Positions 56,004 to 64,000 of a stretch of 64,000 nucleotides of DNA are shown here, piece after piece (the stretch's first letter is position 1; every line of letters begins with the position of its first letter). The notes under the pieces are model-generated. The model saw nothing but the letters and a program-made list of their open reading frames with translations. It had not been told where the DNA came from and ran no database searches. A program made the translations under genes and the position numbers. The stretch comes from Xanthomonas sp. GPE 39 (GTDB taxonomy: Bacteria > Pseudomonadota > Gammaproteobacteria > Xanthomonadales > Xanthomonadaceae), in assembly GCF_000963005.1 (NCBI RefSeq), contig NZ_JZHZ01000007.1, positions 1,426,567 to 1,490,566 on the forward strand, in the 5' to 3' direction.

Positions 56004-56273
56004 CTAGCCGATCAGATGCGGAATACGCTGAAACAGCATCGTGGTGTACTCCACTAGATGCGCCAGCAGCATGCTACCGGTAGCGAACAGCATCGCGGTC
56101 AGGGCGATGACCTTGGCGATGAAGGCGATGGTCGGCTCGTTGAGCTGTGTCGCGGCCTGAAACACGCCGATCACCACGCCGACCACCAGCATCGCCAGCA
56201 GCAATGGGCCGGCGACCCATAACACGGTGACCAGGCCGCCACGCAGTTCGGTCAGAGCCAGTTCGGGACTCAT
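56004..56273 (-). CDS. fliQ: Flagellar export gate protein FliQ
   Basis: 89 residues, two TM helices (about 14-38, LWVAGPLLLAMLVVGVVIGVF, and about 52-75) with the conserved QAATQLNEPTIAFIAK loop between them, the FliQ/SctS hallmark. It starts 4 bases after the fliP stop. Confidence 0.97.
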   Translation of the reverse strand: MSPELALTELRGGLVTVLWVAGPLLLAMLVVGVVIGVFQAATQLNEPTIAFIAKVIALTAMLFATGSMLLAHLVEYTTMLFQRIPHLIG

Positions 56274-56277
56274 CGGC

Positions 56278-57093
56278 TCACACTCCGTTGAAGCTGGCAG
56301 CGAGCGTGCCGACGGTCAGTACCCAACCGTCGACCAGCACGAATAGCAGGATCTTGAACGGTGCCGAGATCAACATCGGCGACATCATCATCATGCCCAT
56401 CGACATCAGTACGCTGGCGACGACCAGATCGATGATCACGAACGGAATGAAGATCAGAAAGCCGATTTCGAAAGCGGTTTTCAGTTCGCTGGTGACGAAG
56501 GAGGCCACCAGTACCGGGAACGGGATCGCGTCCGGACTGCTATAGGTTCCGTTGCCGGCCATGCCGGCGAAGGTCATCAGATCGCTCTCGCGGATCTGGG
56601 CCAGCATGAAGGCGCGTAGCGGCTGAGTGGTCAGCGTCCAGGCGGTCTGAAAATCGATCTGGCCGTTGAGGTACGGGCTCATGCCATGGCCCCAGGCTTT
56701 TTCCCACACCGGCATCATCACCAAGGCGGTCAGGAACAGCGCCAGACCCATTAATACCTGGTTGGATGGGGTTTGTCCGGTGCCCATCGCTTGGCGCAAC
56801 AGGCCGAGCACGATGGTGATACGGGTGAACGCGGTCAGCACCAGCAGCATCGATGGCAGCAGGGTGATGGCGGTCATCAACATCAGCGTCTGCAGCGGCA
56901 GGCTGACCGACTGCCCGCCGATTTTGCCGACGTTGACGTCCGGCAGCGAGGGCAGGGTGGGGGCGCTGTTCTGTGTGGTCGCTGCCACGGTGTGCGCCGC
57001 CTGCGCCCAGACCAGTGCCGGCAGCAGGCTCAACGTCAGCAGGAGCAGTAACAGGCACAGGCGGCGCGCGTTGCGGTTCCAACGAAGCGACAT
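56278..57093 (-). CDS. fliP: Flagellar export gate protein FliP
   Basis: 271 residues from MSLRWNRNARR. A cleavable signal peptide (about 1-32, ending WAQA) and a short periplasmic stretch are followed by four TM helices. Family signatures are LTAFTRITIVLGLLRQAMGTGQTP, ALFLTALVM and FEIGFLIFIPFVIIDLVVAS. It builds the helical export channel with FliQ and FliR. The start 2 bases past the fliO stop is used; the much longer open frame runs through fliO in another frame and is discarded. Confidence 0.96.
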   Translation of the reverse strand: MSLRWNRNARRLCLLLLLLTLSLLPALVWAQAAHTVAATTQNSAPTLPSLPDVNVGKIGGQSVSLPLQTLMLMTAITLLPSMLLVLTAFTRITIVLGLLRQAMGTGQTPSNQVLMGLALFLTALVMMPVWEKAWGHGMSPYLNGQIDFQTAWTLTTQPLRAFMLAQIRESDLMTFAGMAGNGTYSSPDAIPFPVLVASFVTSELKTAFEIGFLIFIPFVIIDLVVASVLMSMGMMMMSPMLISAPFKILLFVLVDGWVLTVGTLAASFNGV

Positions 57094-57095
57094 GA

Positions 57096-57512
57096 TTATT
57101 TTTCCTTGCGCAGCTTCTGCGCCAGCAACTGGGCGAAATCGGGAAGTTGCTTGAGTTGCTTGAGGTTGGGGAGCGATGGTGCCGATGCCTGCGGTAGCGG
57201 CTCGGGCAGGCGATGCAAGGTACTGACTCCACCAGGCGAGACCCCGAGCAGCAGTTGCTCGCCGTTGACATCGATCACCACCACGCGCTCCTTGGCTCCG
57301 ACCGCCAGGCTGGCGACGACGCGCAAGCCATCGGTTGGACGGAAGCCGCTGCCGGGCAAGCGCTTGAGTACCCATGCCATCGCCAGAATCAGGCCCAGCA
57401 CGAGTAGCAGGGCGAATACCGCGCCGAGCAGGCTGGGCGGTGACGGCGCGGCGCTGCCGATTGCCGAGCTGCTCTTGGCTGCCTGCGTGGCGACCGCAAG
57501 CAATGTGCTCAC
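57096..57512 (-). CDS. fliO: Flagellar export accessory protein FliO
   Basis: 138 residues with one TM helix (about 27-48, LLGAVFALLLVLGLILAMAWVLKRLPG) and a C-terminal cytoplasmic domain (RVVASLAVGAKERVVVIDVNGEQLLLGVSPGGVSTLHRL). This is the FliO pattern. It helps assemble the FliP ring. It overlaps the fliN stop by 4 bases. Confidence 0.94.
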   Translation of the reverse strand: MSTLLAVATQAAKSSSAIGSAAPSPPSLLGAVFALLLVLGLILAMAWVLKRLPGSGFRPTDGLRVVASLAVGAKERVVVIDVNGEQLLLGVSPGGVSTLHRLPEPLPQASAPSLPNLKQLKQLPDFAQLLAQKLRKEK

Positions 57513-57847
57513 CGCAGTCTCCGGATGCGTTCGCTGGGGCTGACCACATCGGTCAAACGCACGCCGAAGCGATCGTTGATCGTCACCACTTCGCCGTGCG
57601 CGATCAGGGTGCCGTTGACGTACACGTCCAGCGGTTCCCCGGCGCCGCGTTCCAGTTCCACCACCGAGCCCTGGTTGAGTTGCAGCAGGTTGCGGATCGG
57701 GATGCGGCTGCGACCGACTTCCAGCGACAGGGTGATCGGCACGTCCAGGATCACGTCCAGATTCAGGTCGTTGGTCTCCGCCACGGTCTCCTGCTGGAGG
57801 TTGTCGAACTGGGCCGGTTCGGCCTGGTTAGTCTCGTTCTCACTCAT
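57509..57847 (-). CDS. fliN: Flagellar motor switch protein FliN
   Basis: 112 residues from MSENETNQAE. The SpoA/SPOA domain is NLDVILDVPITLSLEVGRSR through VYVNGTLIAHGEVVTINDRF to GVRLTDVVSPSERIRRL. It forms the lower C-ring with FliM and binds CheY-P. Its ATG overlaps the fliM stop (ATGA). 43 upstream codons of the open frame lie in fliM and are not used. Confidence 0.96.
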   Translation of the reverse strand: MSENETNQAEPAQFDNLQQETVAETNDLNLDVILDVPITLSLEVGRSRIPIRNLLQLNQGSVVELERGAGEPLDVYVNGTLIAHGEVVTINDRFGVRLTDVVSPSERIRRLR

Positions 57848-58851
57848 GGTGCGTCTTCCTGGAAAGCAGGGCGGCGGCGCAGTGCGCCGGGGGGATGGGT
57901 GGCGGTGATCTTGACCGCATTTTGACCTTGGGAGACGCCAAATTCCCCGGTGAACACCGGGATGTTCTCTACGCACAGCGGTACTTGCTTGGGTAAGTCG
58001 ATCGGCAGGATGTCGCCGATTCTCAGCCGGGTCAGGTCGCGCAAGCTCATTTCCTTCTGTGCCAGCACACTGGAAATGGTGACTTCCGATCCGTACAACT
58101 GCTCGCGCAGCATGATGTTCCAGCTTTCGTCGCGGTCCACGCGGTCACTCTGGATACCGGCGTCGAGCAGTTCACGGATGGGTTCCAGCATCGAATACGG
58201 CAGGGTCACGTGTATTTCCCCGCCGCCGCCTTCCAGTTCGACGTGGAAGCGGCTGACCACCACGTACTCGCGTGGGGTGACGATGTTCGCGAAGTGCGGG
58301 TTGACCTCGGAGTTGAGGTATTCGAACTCCACGTTCATCACTGGTGCCCAGGCTTCGTGCAGGTCGGCGAAGGTTTGCTTGAGCATCAGTTGGATCACCC
58401 GCATCTCGGTCGGGGTGAACTCGCGGCCTTCGATGCGGGTGGGGTAGCGGCCATCGCCACCGAAGAAGTTGTCGACCACGGTGAACACCAGGGTCGGTTC
58501 GAACACGATCAAGCCGGTACCGCGTAGCGGTTTGAATTTAATCAGGTTCAGGTTGCTGGGCACGTACAGCGAATGCATGTAGTCGTTGAACTTGATCAGA
58601 TCGATGCCGCGCACCGATAGGTCAGCCGAGCGCCTGATCAGGTTGAACAAGCCAATCCGGCACAGCCGTGCGAAACGCTCGTTGACCATCTCCAGCGTGG
58701 GCATGCGCCCACGGATGATCCGATCCTGACTGGAGAAGTCGTACTGGCGAGCTTCTCCAGGTTCCGTAGGCGCAGGCTCGGTATCCACCACGCCGGCATC
58801 GACCCCATGCAACAGGGCATCGATTTCATCTTGAGAAAGCAGGTCGCTCAT
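57844..58851 (-). CDS. fliM: Flagellar motor switch protein FliM
   Basis: 335 residues. The N-terminal CheY-P binding peptide is LLSQDEIDALLHGV. The CheC-like middle domain (about 45-230; KFKPLRGTGLIVFEP, DNFFGGDGR) binds FliG, and the C-terminal SpoA domain (about 250-325) binds FliN. Phospho-CheY binding here switches rotation. It starts 15 bases after fliL. Confidence 0.97.
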   Translation of the reverse strand: MSDLLSQDEIDALLHGVDAGVVDTEPAPTEPGEARQYDFSSQDRIIRGRMPTLEMVNERFARLCRIGLFNLIRRSADLSVRGIDLIKFNDYMHSLYVPSNLNLIKFKPLRGTGLIVFEPTLVFTVVDNFFGGDGRYPTRIEGREFTPTEMRVIQLMLKQTFADLHEAWAPVMNVEFEYLNSEVNPHFANIVTPREYVVVSRFHVELEGGGGEIHVTLPYSMLEPIRELLDAGIQSDRVDRDESWNIMLREQLYGSEVTISSVLAQKEMSLRDLTRLRIGDILPIDLPKQVPLCVENIPVFTGEFGVSQGQNAVKITATHPPGALRRRPAFQEDAP

Positions 58852-58866
58852 GGTGATGGCGCCTTA

Positions 58867-59388
58867 TTACTGAGTCACGAAGCTGGTGAAAAGCAATTCT
58901 TCCACGCATTTCTTGCCGGTCTCGCCGGTCATCAGTTTCTGCGCGTCGGCAAGTGCGTTTTCTTGTAGCTTTTTCCGTCCGGCGATATCGGTGATTTCCT
59001 GTGCCTTGACCTGCGAAAACAACATCAGCAGGTGCGCGCGGATTGCCGGTGCATTTTCTGTGATCAGTTTCAGTTCTTCCGGGTCACGGGTCATCAGTTG
59101 CACTTCCAGTTGCAGGTAGTGCGGGCCGTCTTCGGGCGCCCCGTTGAGATTGACCACGAATGCCGGTTCCATCGCGAAGTATTGTGCTGGCTTGGGGACC
59201 TCGGCGGGCTTGGCCTCTGCTTTCTTGTGGCCTGTTTCCGGCTTCTTATTCAGGAAGAAAAATGCGCCAGCGCCACCGCCGCCGAGCAACAGCACCGCCG
59301 CGATGACGATGATCAGCAGTTTCTTCTTCGACTTGCCGCCCTCGGGGGCGTCCTTGGCGTCTTTACTCGATTTGTCGGGGGCTGACAC
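58867..59388 (-). CDS. fliL: Flagellar basal-body protein FliL
   Basis: 173 residues from a GTG start (SAPDKSSKDAKDA). A Lys/Asp-rich cytoplasmic head is followed by one TM helix (about 27-48, LLIIVIAAVLLLGGGGAGAFF) and a periplasmic FliL domain (about 70-173, AMEPAFVVNLNG). It forms rings around stators and supports torque. AGGAAC stands 7 bases before the GTG; no nearer ATG fits. A sigma-54 type promoter lies 35 bases upstream, so the gene heads fliLMNOPQR. Confidence 0.95.
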   Translation of the reverse strand: MSAPDKSSKDAKDAPEGGKSKKKLLIIVIAAVLLLGGGGAGAFFFLNKKPETGHKKAEAKPAEVPKPAQYFAMEPAFVVNLNGAPEDGPHYLQLEVQLMTRDPEELKLITENAPAIRAHLLMLFSQVKAQEITDIAGRKKLQENALADAQKLMTGETGKKCVEELLFTSFVTQ

Positions 59389-59422
59389 GGATCGTTCCTA
59401 AAAGAGAGGCTCTCTGTGTGGA

Positions 59423-59438
59423 TGCAATCGGTGTGCCG
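59423..59438 (-). promoter_or_regulatory. Sigma-54 (RpoN) type promoter before fliL
   Basis: On the minus strand CGGCAC-ACCGA-TTGCA, one mismatch from TGGCAC-N5-TTGCA, with exact GG-N10-GC spacing. Start site expected near 59411. Confidence 0.75.
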
Positions 59439-59496
59439 AAATGATGCCTGCAAAACGCCGGACATTTGACGGATGATCTTCCCCCGCGCGTCATCT

Positions 59497-59532
59497 GGGA
59501 AAGCTTGAGTTCTATGGGGTTCAAGCTTTCCC
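59497..59532. terminator. Perfect 12-bp hairpin between fliK and fliL
   Basis: GGGAAAGCTTGA pairs with TCAAGCTTTCCC around a 12-base loop, 46 bases past the fliK stop and upstream of the fliL promoter. There is no T-run on the minus strand; it probably marks the end of fliGHIJK mRNA or protects it from 3' decay. Confidence 0.5.
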
Positions 59533-59578
59533 GTGCGATGCCTCGCCCTGTTCAGTGCGACCGCGTGGGCCGTGCTGA

Positions 59579-60961
59579 TTATGCGTAGGCGTCCAACAGG
59601 CCACGTTGGCGCAGCAGCATCGTCGGAATTTCGACGTTGCCGATCCGCTCTTCGGCCACTTCGCCGCTACCGTTGGCATACTGCTGCGGCATGCTCTGCG
59701 TTCCGGCCTGTTGCTGTTGTGGCTGCTGGCCAACATCGGCCTGGCCGAGCTGGAATCCGTGTTGACCCAGCATCTCGCGTAGCCGTGGCAGGCTGTTTTC
59801 CACTGCCTGGCGGACGTTGGCTTGAGCACTGGTGAAGCTGGCGTTGACCTGGTCGCCGGCCAAGTGCAAACGCACCTCGATCGGACCGAGTTCGGCTGGA
59901 TTGAGTTTGATGTGTGCATGGCCGATTGTCTGGTCGGCCAACCAACTGATGCGTGCCCCCAGTTCTTCGTCGAAGTGCATGCTGTGCAGGTTGGGGGTCG
60001 GGGTTGGCGAGCCAGTGAACGGCGTGGCCGCGTCGATCACCCTTGCTGGGGTTTGGATCCCAGTGGATGCGAGCAGATTGATCGGTGTGCTATCGCCGGG
60101 GGCGACGTTGCTGCTCTCGGTATGCTTGTCCTCGATCACCGCGGTGATCGCTGCCAAATTCGCCATTGGGCTCGCGCTTTCGCTGCCCGTCGTCTTGGCG
60201 TTGCTGGCGACTTCGGCCAGCATTGCGCCGAAGCTATTGGCGGTGCTGCCCCCAGCATTGGCGGTTGCGCTGGTCGCCGAGGTGGTCGTGGGATCGGTGC
60301 CGCTCGCGGTCGTTGCAGCCGTTGCGATGGCGCCCATGGCCTGGGATACGCCAGCAGCTAAGGTGTCGCCGCCGAGTAGGGCGCCGATTTCCTTGGTGGC
60401 GGTTCCGGCCACGCCGATCGCCAGTCCGGCGGCAGCGCCTAGAGGAGTGGTATTGGCGGCAGGCAGTACGGCTGCACCAATCGTCGGCAACAGGCCCAAG
60501 CCGATCCCGGCCAGGCCAGCCGGCGGCCAGGTGCTATCGTCCTTCTTTTCGTCGCCCAGCTTGGCTGCCGTCTTGCCCTTGGTTGGTGCTTTGACATCGA
60601 CGCTGCTTTTGTCGCTTTCCTGTGCAACCTTGTCACCTGCCTGTGCGCTGGGTGCCGGATCGTTGCTGTGGTCGTCGCTCGTTGCAGGGCGTTTGCCGGC
60701 GTCGGCTTGGCTTGGCGCCGACGATGGTGCTTTTTTGGCCTGCTCCGTGGTCTGCTCGCTGTTCTGCTTCGTGGTCTGTTGTGTGGTCTGTTGTGTGGTC
60801 GGCCGTGTTGTTGGCGTGGATGCGTCACGCGGCGTGTCGCCACTGAGCAGCTTGTCAAAATCCTTGTCGCCGCTGCCGTCGTTGCTTTGCGTCTCGCTGC
60901 CGGTATTGCCGAGTTGACTGGAACGGCTGCTGCCGCCCAGCGCAGAAAGTGCGTTGTTCAT
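59579..60961 (-). CDS. fliK: Flagellar hook-length control protein FliK
   Basis: 460 residues. The N-terminal half is a disordered ruler rich in Ser/Thr/Ala/Gln/Lys, with a TTxQTTxQ stretch at about 50-75. The middle is Ala/Thr/Gly-rich. The C-terminal substrate-switch domain (about 330-440) has AHIKLNPAELGPIEVRLHLA and LREMLGQHGFQLGQADV, followed by a Gln-rich tail. It is exported, measures the hook and triggers the FlhB switch. Its ATG overlaps the fliJ stop. Confidence 0.94.
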   Translation of the reverse strand: MNNALSALGGSSRSSQLGNTGSETQSNDGSGDKDFDKLLSGDTPRDASTPTTRPTTQQTTQQTTKQNSEQTTEQAKKAPSSAPSQADAGKRPATSDDHSNDPAPSAQAGDKVAQESDKSSVDVKAPTKGKTAAKLGDEKKDDSTWPPAGLAGIGLGLLPTIGAAVLPAANTTPLGAAAGLAIGVAGTATKEIGALLGGDTLAAGVSQAMGAIATAATTASGTDPTTTSATSATANAGGSTANSFGAMLAEVASNAKTTGSESASPMANLAAITAVIEDKHTESSNVAPGDSTPINLLASTGIQTPARVIDAATPFTGSPTPTPNLHSMHFDEELGARISWLADQTIGHAHIKLNPAELGPIEVRLHLAGDQVNASFTSAQANVRQAVENSLPRLREMLGQHGFQLGQADVGQQPQQQQAGTQSMPQQYANGSGEVAEERIGNVEIPTMLLRQRGLLDAYA

Positions 60962-61425
60962 TGTCCGTCTCCGTTGCTGTGCTCGTGCTGCGCTGTCGCT
61001 GCGGCAATGCGCACGCGACGCGCGCCCAGGTCGTCCATTTCGCGCTGGCTGCGACGGTCATCGACTTTGCGTTCCTGCGCGTGATAACTGGCGGCGAGCT
61101 GCTCCAGCACTTGTTTGTCGCGGCTGGCCAGCAGCAGCCGGCTACGTTCTATTTCCACTTTCTCGCGGTTGCGGTCCACGGTCTGGCACTGCTGTTGTAC
61201 GGCACTTTCCAAACGGTCCAAGAATGCACGGCGGTTGGCTAGCTGTGCCAGGTTGGTGGCCGACATATGACTGTTGGCATATTCCTCGGCATAGCGGCGC
61301 AATTCCTCCAGTCGCGATTCGTGGGTCGCCAGTACGCGCTGGCGTTCGGCCAAATCGCGCGCCACCTCGTCCTGGTGTTGCTGGGCGCGGTGGAGCAAGG
61401 GGGCGAGACGCTTTGACTGCATCAT
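60958..61425 (-). CDS. fliJ: Flagellar export chaperone FliJ
   Basis: 155 residues, nearly all coiled coil (heptads from about 8 to 140, high Glu/Arg/Gln/Leu), the stalk-like FliJ pattern resembling the F1 gamma subunit. It interacts with the FliI hexamer and FlhA. It starts 3 bases past the fliI stop. In this coding strand the motif LANRRAFLDRLE is typical of gamma-proteobacterial FliJ. Confidence 0.9.
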   Translation of the reverse strand: MMQSKRLAPLLHRAQQHQDEVARDLAERQRVLATHESRLEELRRYAEEYANSHMSATNLAQLANRRAFLDRLESAVQQQCQTVDRNREKVEIERSRLLLASRDKQVLEQLAASYHAQERKVDDRRSQREMDDLGARRVRIAAATAQHEHSNGDGQ

Positions 61426-61428
61426 GGG

Positions 61429-62805
61429 TTAGTTCTCACGTTCAACCAGCCGCTTCAGTGCGTCTTGGCTATGGGGAAGGTCTGCAGCTCTGGCGACGTC
61501 TTGCCCGAGGAACTCCATGATCTCCGGCCAGCGTTCCAGTGCTTCGTCCACGGCTGCGTCGTTGCCGCGCTGGTAGGCGCCGATGGTGATCAGGTCGCGG
61601 TTGGACGAATACGCCGAAACCAGCCGCTTGAGTGCGCGGATGCGCAACCGCCATGGTTCGTCGGCAATGTCCTGGACCACGCGGCTGACCGAGGATTCGA
61701 TGTCGATGGCCGGATACAGGCCGCTATCGGCGACGCGTCGGGAGAGCAGAATGTGGCCGTCGAGAATGGCGCGGGCGGCGTCGGCGATCGGGTCCTGCGG
61801 GTCGTCGCCTTCGGTCAGCACGGTGTAGAAGGCGGTGATCGAGCCACGGCCCTTGGCGCCATTGCCGGCGCGTTCGACCAGGGCCGGTAGCTTGGCGAAG
61901 ACCGAGGGCGGATAGCCGCGCGTGGTCGGCGGCTCGCCGACCGATAGGCCGATTTCGCGTTGCGCCTGGGCGAAGCGGGTGAGCGAATCCATCAGCAGCA
62001 GGACGTTCAGCCCTTGGTCGCGGAACCATTCGGCGATGGCGGTGGCGCGGTAAGCGCCATGCAGGCGCGCCAGCGGTGGCCGGTCCGCCGGTGCGGCGAC
62101 GACCACGGCGCGACGCAGGCCTTCCTCGCCGAGGGTGGTTTCGACAAAATCGCGCACTTCGCGGCCACGTTCGCCGATCAGCCCGACGACGATGATGTCG
62201 GCAGCGGTATAGCGGGTCATCATGCCGAGCAGCGTGGACTTGCCGACGCCGGAGCCGGCAAACAGGCCGACACGCTGGCCGCGGCCGATGGGCAACAGGG
62301 CGTTGATCGCGCGCACGCCCACGTCCAGCGGGGTAGTGATCGGTTCGCGGGCCAGTGGGTTGATCGACACGCCCGCCATTCCCACGGAGCCTTCGGCGCG
62401 GATCGGACCCTTGCCGTCCAGCGGCAAGCCGTCGGAGTCGATGACCCGGCCGAGCAGGCCTTCGCCGACTTCCACGCCGCCACGGCGATGCAGTGGCACC
62501 ACCCGTGCGTTGGGCAACAGGCCATGGGTTTCGGCGCTGGGCATCAGGGAGGTGCGGTCGCCGGAGAAGCCGACCACTTCGGCATCGACCCAGCCGCCAT
62601 CGACCTCGACCCTGCAGATCGCGCCCATCGGCGCTTCGCAGCCAACCGCTTCCAGCGTCAGGCCCACTGCGCGGCGCAGGATGCCCTCGCGGATCAGCCC
62701 ACGACCGTTGGCCGGGTCCAGGTCGAGATTGCCCAGGCGTGTGGCGACACGCAGGTTGCGTGCTTCCAGCCAGTCGCCCGGATGCGTGCCGAATAGCGCG
62801 CTCAC
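61429..62805 (-). CDS. fliI: Flagellum-specific export ATPase FliI
   Basis: 458 residues, F1-beta-like. Walker A is GLFAGSGVGKSTLLGMM, Walker B is LNVLLLMDSLTRFAQAQREI, and the signature GEPPTTRGYPPSVFAKLP is present. The cytoplasmic hexameric ATPase helps unfold and deliver export substrates, with FliH as regulator and FliJ as stalk. Its ATG overlaps the fliH stop (ATGA). Confidence 0.97.
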   Translation of the reverse strand: MSALFGTHPGDWLEARNLRVATRLGNLDLDPANGRGLIREGILRRAVGLTLEAVGCEAPMGAICRVEVDGGWVDAEVVGFSGDRTSLMPSAETHGLLPNARVVPLHRRGGVEVGEGLLGRVIDSDGLPLDGKGPIRAEGSVGMAGVSINPLAREPITTPLDVGVRAINALLPIGRGQRVGLFAGSGVGKSTLLGMMTRYTAADIIVVGLIGERGREVRDFVETTLGEEGLRRAVVVAAPADRPPLARLHGAYRATAIAEWFRDQGLNVLLLMDSLTRFAQAQREIGLSVGEPPTTRGYPPSVFAKLPALVERAGNGAKGRGSITAFYTVLTEGDDPQDPIADAARAILDGHILLSRRVADSGLYPAIDIESSVSRVVQDIADEPWRLRIRALKRLVSAYSSNRDLITIGAYQRGNDAAVDEALERWPEIMEFLGQDVARAADLPHSQDALKRLVEREN

Positions 62806-63419
62806 AGTCCGGCTCCGGACTTGCGCATGATCGTTTCCAGCGCCGCGCGCAGACGCGCATCGAGAGTGCCGTCAATCCGCACCGACTCGGCGTGTACGCG
62901 CAGATCGCCGCGGCTCAGGCTTAGGTCGGGCACCAGCCGGATACCGGCGTCCATTAAGGTCAGCAGCGGGGTCAGCGCGGCGATGTCGTCCGGATGCAGG
63001 CGCACCTCGACGTCACGGTGCGTGCCGCCGACCGCGTCCAGTGCTTCGCCGACCAGTTCCGAGAGCAATCCCGGGTCGGTCTGGTAGGCGCGGCCGACCA
63101 GGCTGCCGGCAATCCGCACCGCCAGTTCGCCGAGTGCCCCGACGACCTCGTTTTCCAGCCGCGCCAGTGGACGCGAGAAATTATCCAGAATGCCTTCGAT
63201 CTGTGCGGTGAGGCGGCGGATTTCCGATTGTCCCTGCGCCAGACCTTCGGCGTGGCCGCGCTCGAAACCTTCGTGTTGGGCGGCCGCCTCGATTGCCTGG
63301 ATTTCTTCCAGGCTCGGCGGTCGCAGCACCGGCACCTCTGGCAGTGTCTCTTCCAATACCGCAGGCGGCGCAGGGGCATCCAGTTCCGGTGCCAGCCAGC
63401 GCACGACGTTGTTGTTCAT
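62802..63419 (-). CDS. fliH: Flagellar export regulator FliH
   Basis: 205 residues. The N-terminal part is Pro/Glu/Leu-rich, and the following region contains AAAQHEGFERGHAEGLAQGQ, the glycine-spaced helix typical of FliH. The C-terminal half resembles F-ATPase delta (VEVRLHPDDIAAL, DLSLSRGDLRVHAESVRIDG). It anchors FliI to the C-ring. It overlaps both fliG and fliI by 4 bases. Confidence 0.94.
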   Translation of the reverse strand: MNNNVVRWLAPELDAPAPPAVLEETLPEVPVLRPPSLEEIQAIEAAAQHEGFERGHAEGLAQGQSEIRRLTAQIEGILDNFSRPLARLENEVVGALGELAVRIAGSLVGRAYQTDPGLLSELVGEALDAVGGTHRDVEVRLHPDDIAALTPLLTLMDAGIRLVPDLSLSRGDLRVHAESVRIDGTLDARLRAALETIMRKSGAGL

Positions 63420-64000
63420 ACCATGGCCTCCGCACCGCTGCCGCCGAGGGCGATCACACCCTCATCGGCCAGGCGCCGCACGATGGCAAGAATTTCCTTC
63501 TGCGCCGCTTCCACGTCGGACAGACGCACCGGGCCGCGTGCTTCCATGTCTTCCAGCAGGATTTCGGCGGCACGCTGGGACATGTTCTTGGTGATTTTTT
63601 CGCGCACCTTGATGTCGGCACCGCGCAGGGCCAGGCCGAGGCGGTCGCCGCTGACCTCGCGCAACATGGTCTGTAGTGCGCGGTCTTCCAGTTCGACCAG
63701 GTTGTCGAACACGAACATCAGATCCTGGATGCGGCTGCCCAGGTCGGCGTCGATCTTGCTGATCGCCGCCAGTACGCCTTGGTCCGAGCCGCTTTCCATG
63801 AAGTTGAGGATATTTGCAGCGACTTTGACGCCGCCGACGTTGGACGATTTCAAGTTCTGGTTGCCGGAGAACTGCCGCTCCATGATCTCGTTGAGTTCGT
63901 TGAGCGCATTCGGCGGAATCCCATCGAGGGTCGCGATGCGCATCAGCACATCGGCGCGGGTGCGTTCGGGGAGTAACTTCAGCGCCTCTGCGGCCTGATC
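63416..64000 (-). CDS. fliG: Flagellar motor switch protein FliG (5' part outside window)
   Basis: 195 residues visible in frame to the window edge (first codons read DQAAEALKLLPERTRADVLM). The middle domain, with EHPQ-type region replaced by upstream sequence not seen here, connects to the C-terminal torque domain. That domain carries the charged helix VFDNLVELEDRALQTMLREV and KNMSQRAAEILLEDMEARGPV. FliG transmits torque from the stator to the MS ring. First visible gene of fliGHIJK; its promoter is outside. Confidence 0.97.
   Translation of the reverse strand, partial: DQAAEALKLLPERTRADVLMRIATLDGIPPNALNELNEIMERQFSGNQNLKSSNVGGVKVAANILNFMESGSDQGVLAAISKIDADLGSRIQDLMFVFDNLVELEDRALQTMLREVSGDRLGLALRGADIKVREKITKNMSQRAAEILLEDMEARGPVRLSDVEAAQKEILAIVRRLADEGVIALGGSGAEAMV

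Noticed and set aside
57094-57549. Long N-terminal extension of fliP
   Set aside because: Lies within fliO and fliN in another frame; the signal peptide of FliP begins at 57093.
61724-62875. 383-codon minus-strand frame overlapping fliI
   Set aside because: Arg/Pro-rich shadow in another frame of fliI; no homology recognised.

Overview
The window looks like a chromosomal piece of a gamma-proteobacterium of the Xanthomonadaceae, most likely a Xanthomonas. This is judged from the flagellar and chemotaxis gene order (fliGHIJK, fliLMNOPQR, flhBA, flhF-flhG-fliA-cheYZA, motCD-parC-parP), the side-by-side acnA and acnB genes, the high G+C content, and a large peptide synthetase next to an IS3-type remnant. 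No rRNA, tRNA or CRISPR array was seen.

Layout. Positions 1-11756 hold the 3' part of a giant non-ribosomal peptide synthetase (NRPS): four adenylation domains (the first cut by the window edge), one dual epimerisation/condensation domain, two ordinary condensation domains, four carrier domains and a terminal thioesterase. By hand reading of the specificity pockets, the last four residues are predicted as D-X, Tyr, Ser, Ala. The gene is a mosaic of near-identical GC-rich repeats with AT-rich islands. It runs directly into a decayed IS3-family transposase (about 11745-12456). An orphan multi-span membrane protein follows. Next comes an aconitase locus: acnA (minus strand), a VapB/VapC-type toxin-antitoxin pair with a clear candidate operator, and acnB (plus strand).

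From 19955 to the end everything is on the minus strand and devoted to motility and signalling. Reading in the direction of transcription (from 64000 down): fliG(partial)-fliH-fliI-fliJ-fliK; fliL-fliM-fliN-fliO-fliP-fliQ-fliR; a beta-propeller GGDEF sensor; flhB-flhA; flhF-flhG-fliA-cheY-cheZ-cheA; motC-motD-parC-parP; a STAS protein-cheY-cheA set; two chemoreceptors; a YcgR-like PilZ brake and cheW; a small secreted OB-fold-like protein with a third chemoreceptor; cheR-cheD-cheB; and a PAS-PAS-GAF-GGDEF-EAL protein. Many neighbours overlap by 1-4 bases (ATGA or TGATG), indicating translational coupling.

Regulation can be read from the DNA. Two sigma-54 type promoters (CGGCAC/T-N5-TTGCA) sit 35-36 bases before fliL and flhB. 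A recurring sigma-28 signature (roughly T[A/C]AAG-N14-GCCGATA) precedes motC, cheW, cheR, the secreted OB-fold gene and, less perfectly, ycgR, the third receptor, the STAS-cheY-cheA set and the propeller-GGDEF gene. This gives a coherent picture: RpoN-driven export and basal-body genes, FliA made inside the flhF operon, and FliA-driven stator, chemosensory and c-di-GMP genes.

Points most worth following are the sigma-28-linked secreted OB-fold protein, the apparently leaderless motC, the toxin-antitoxin pair wedged between the two aconitases, the repeat-bearing ParP, and the recombinant NRPS.
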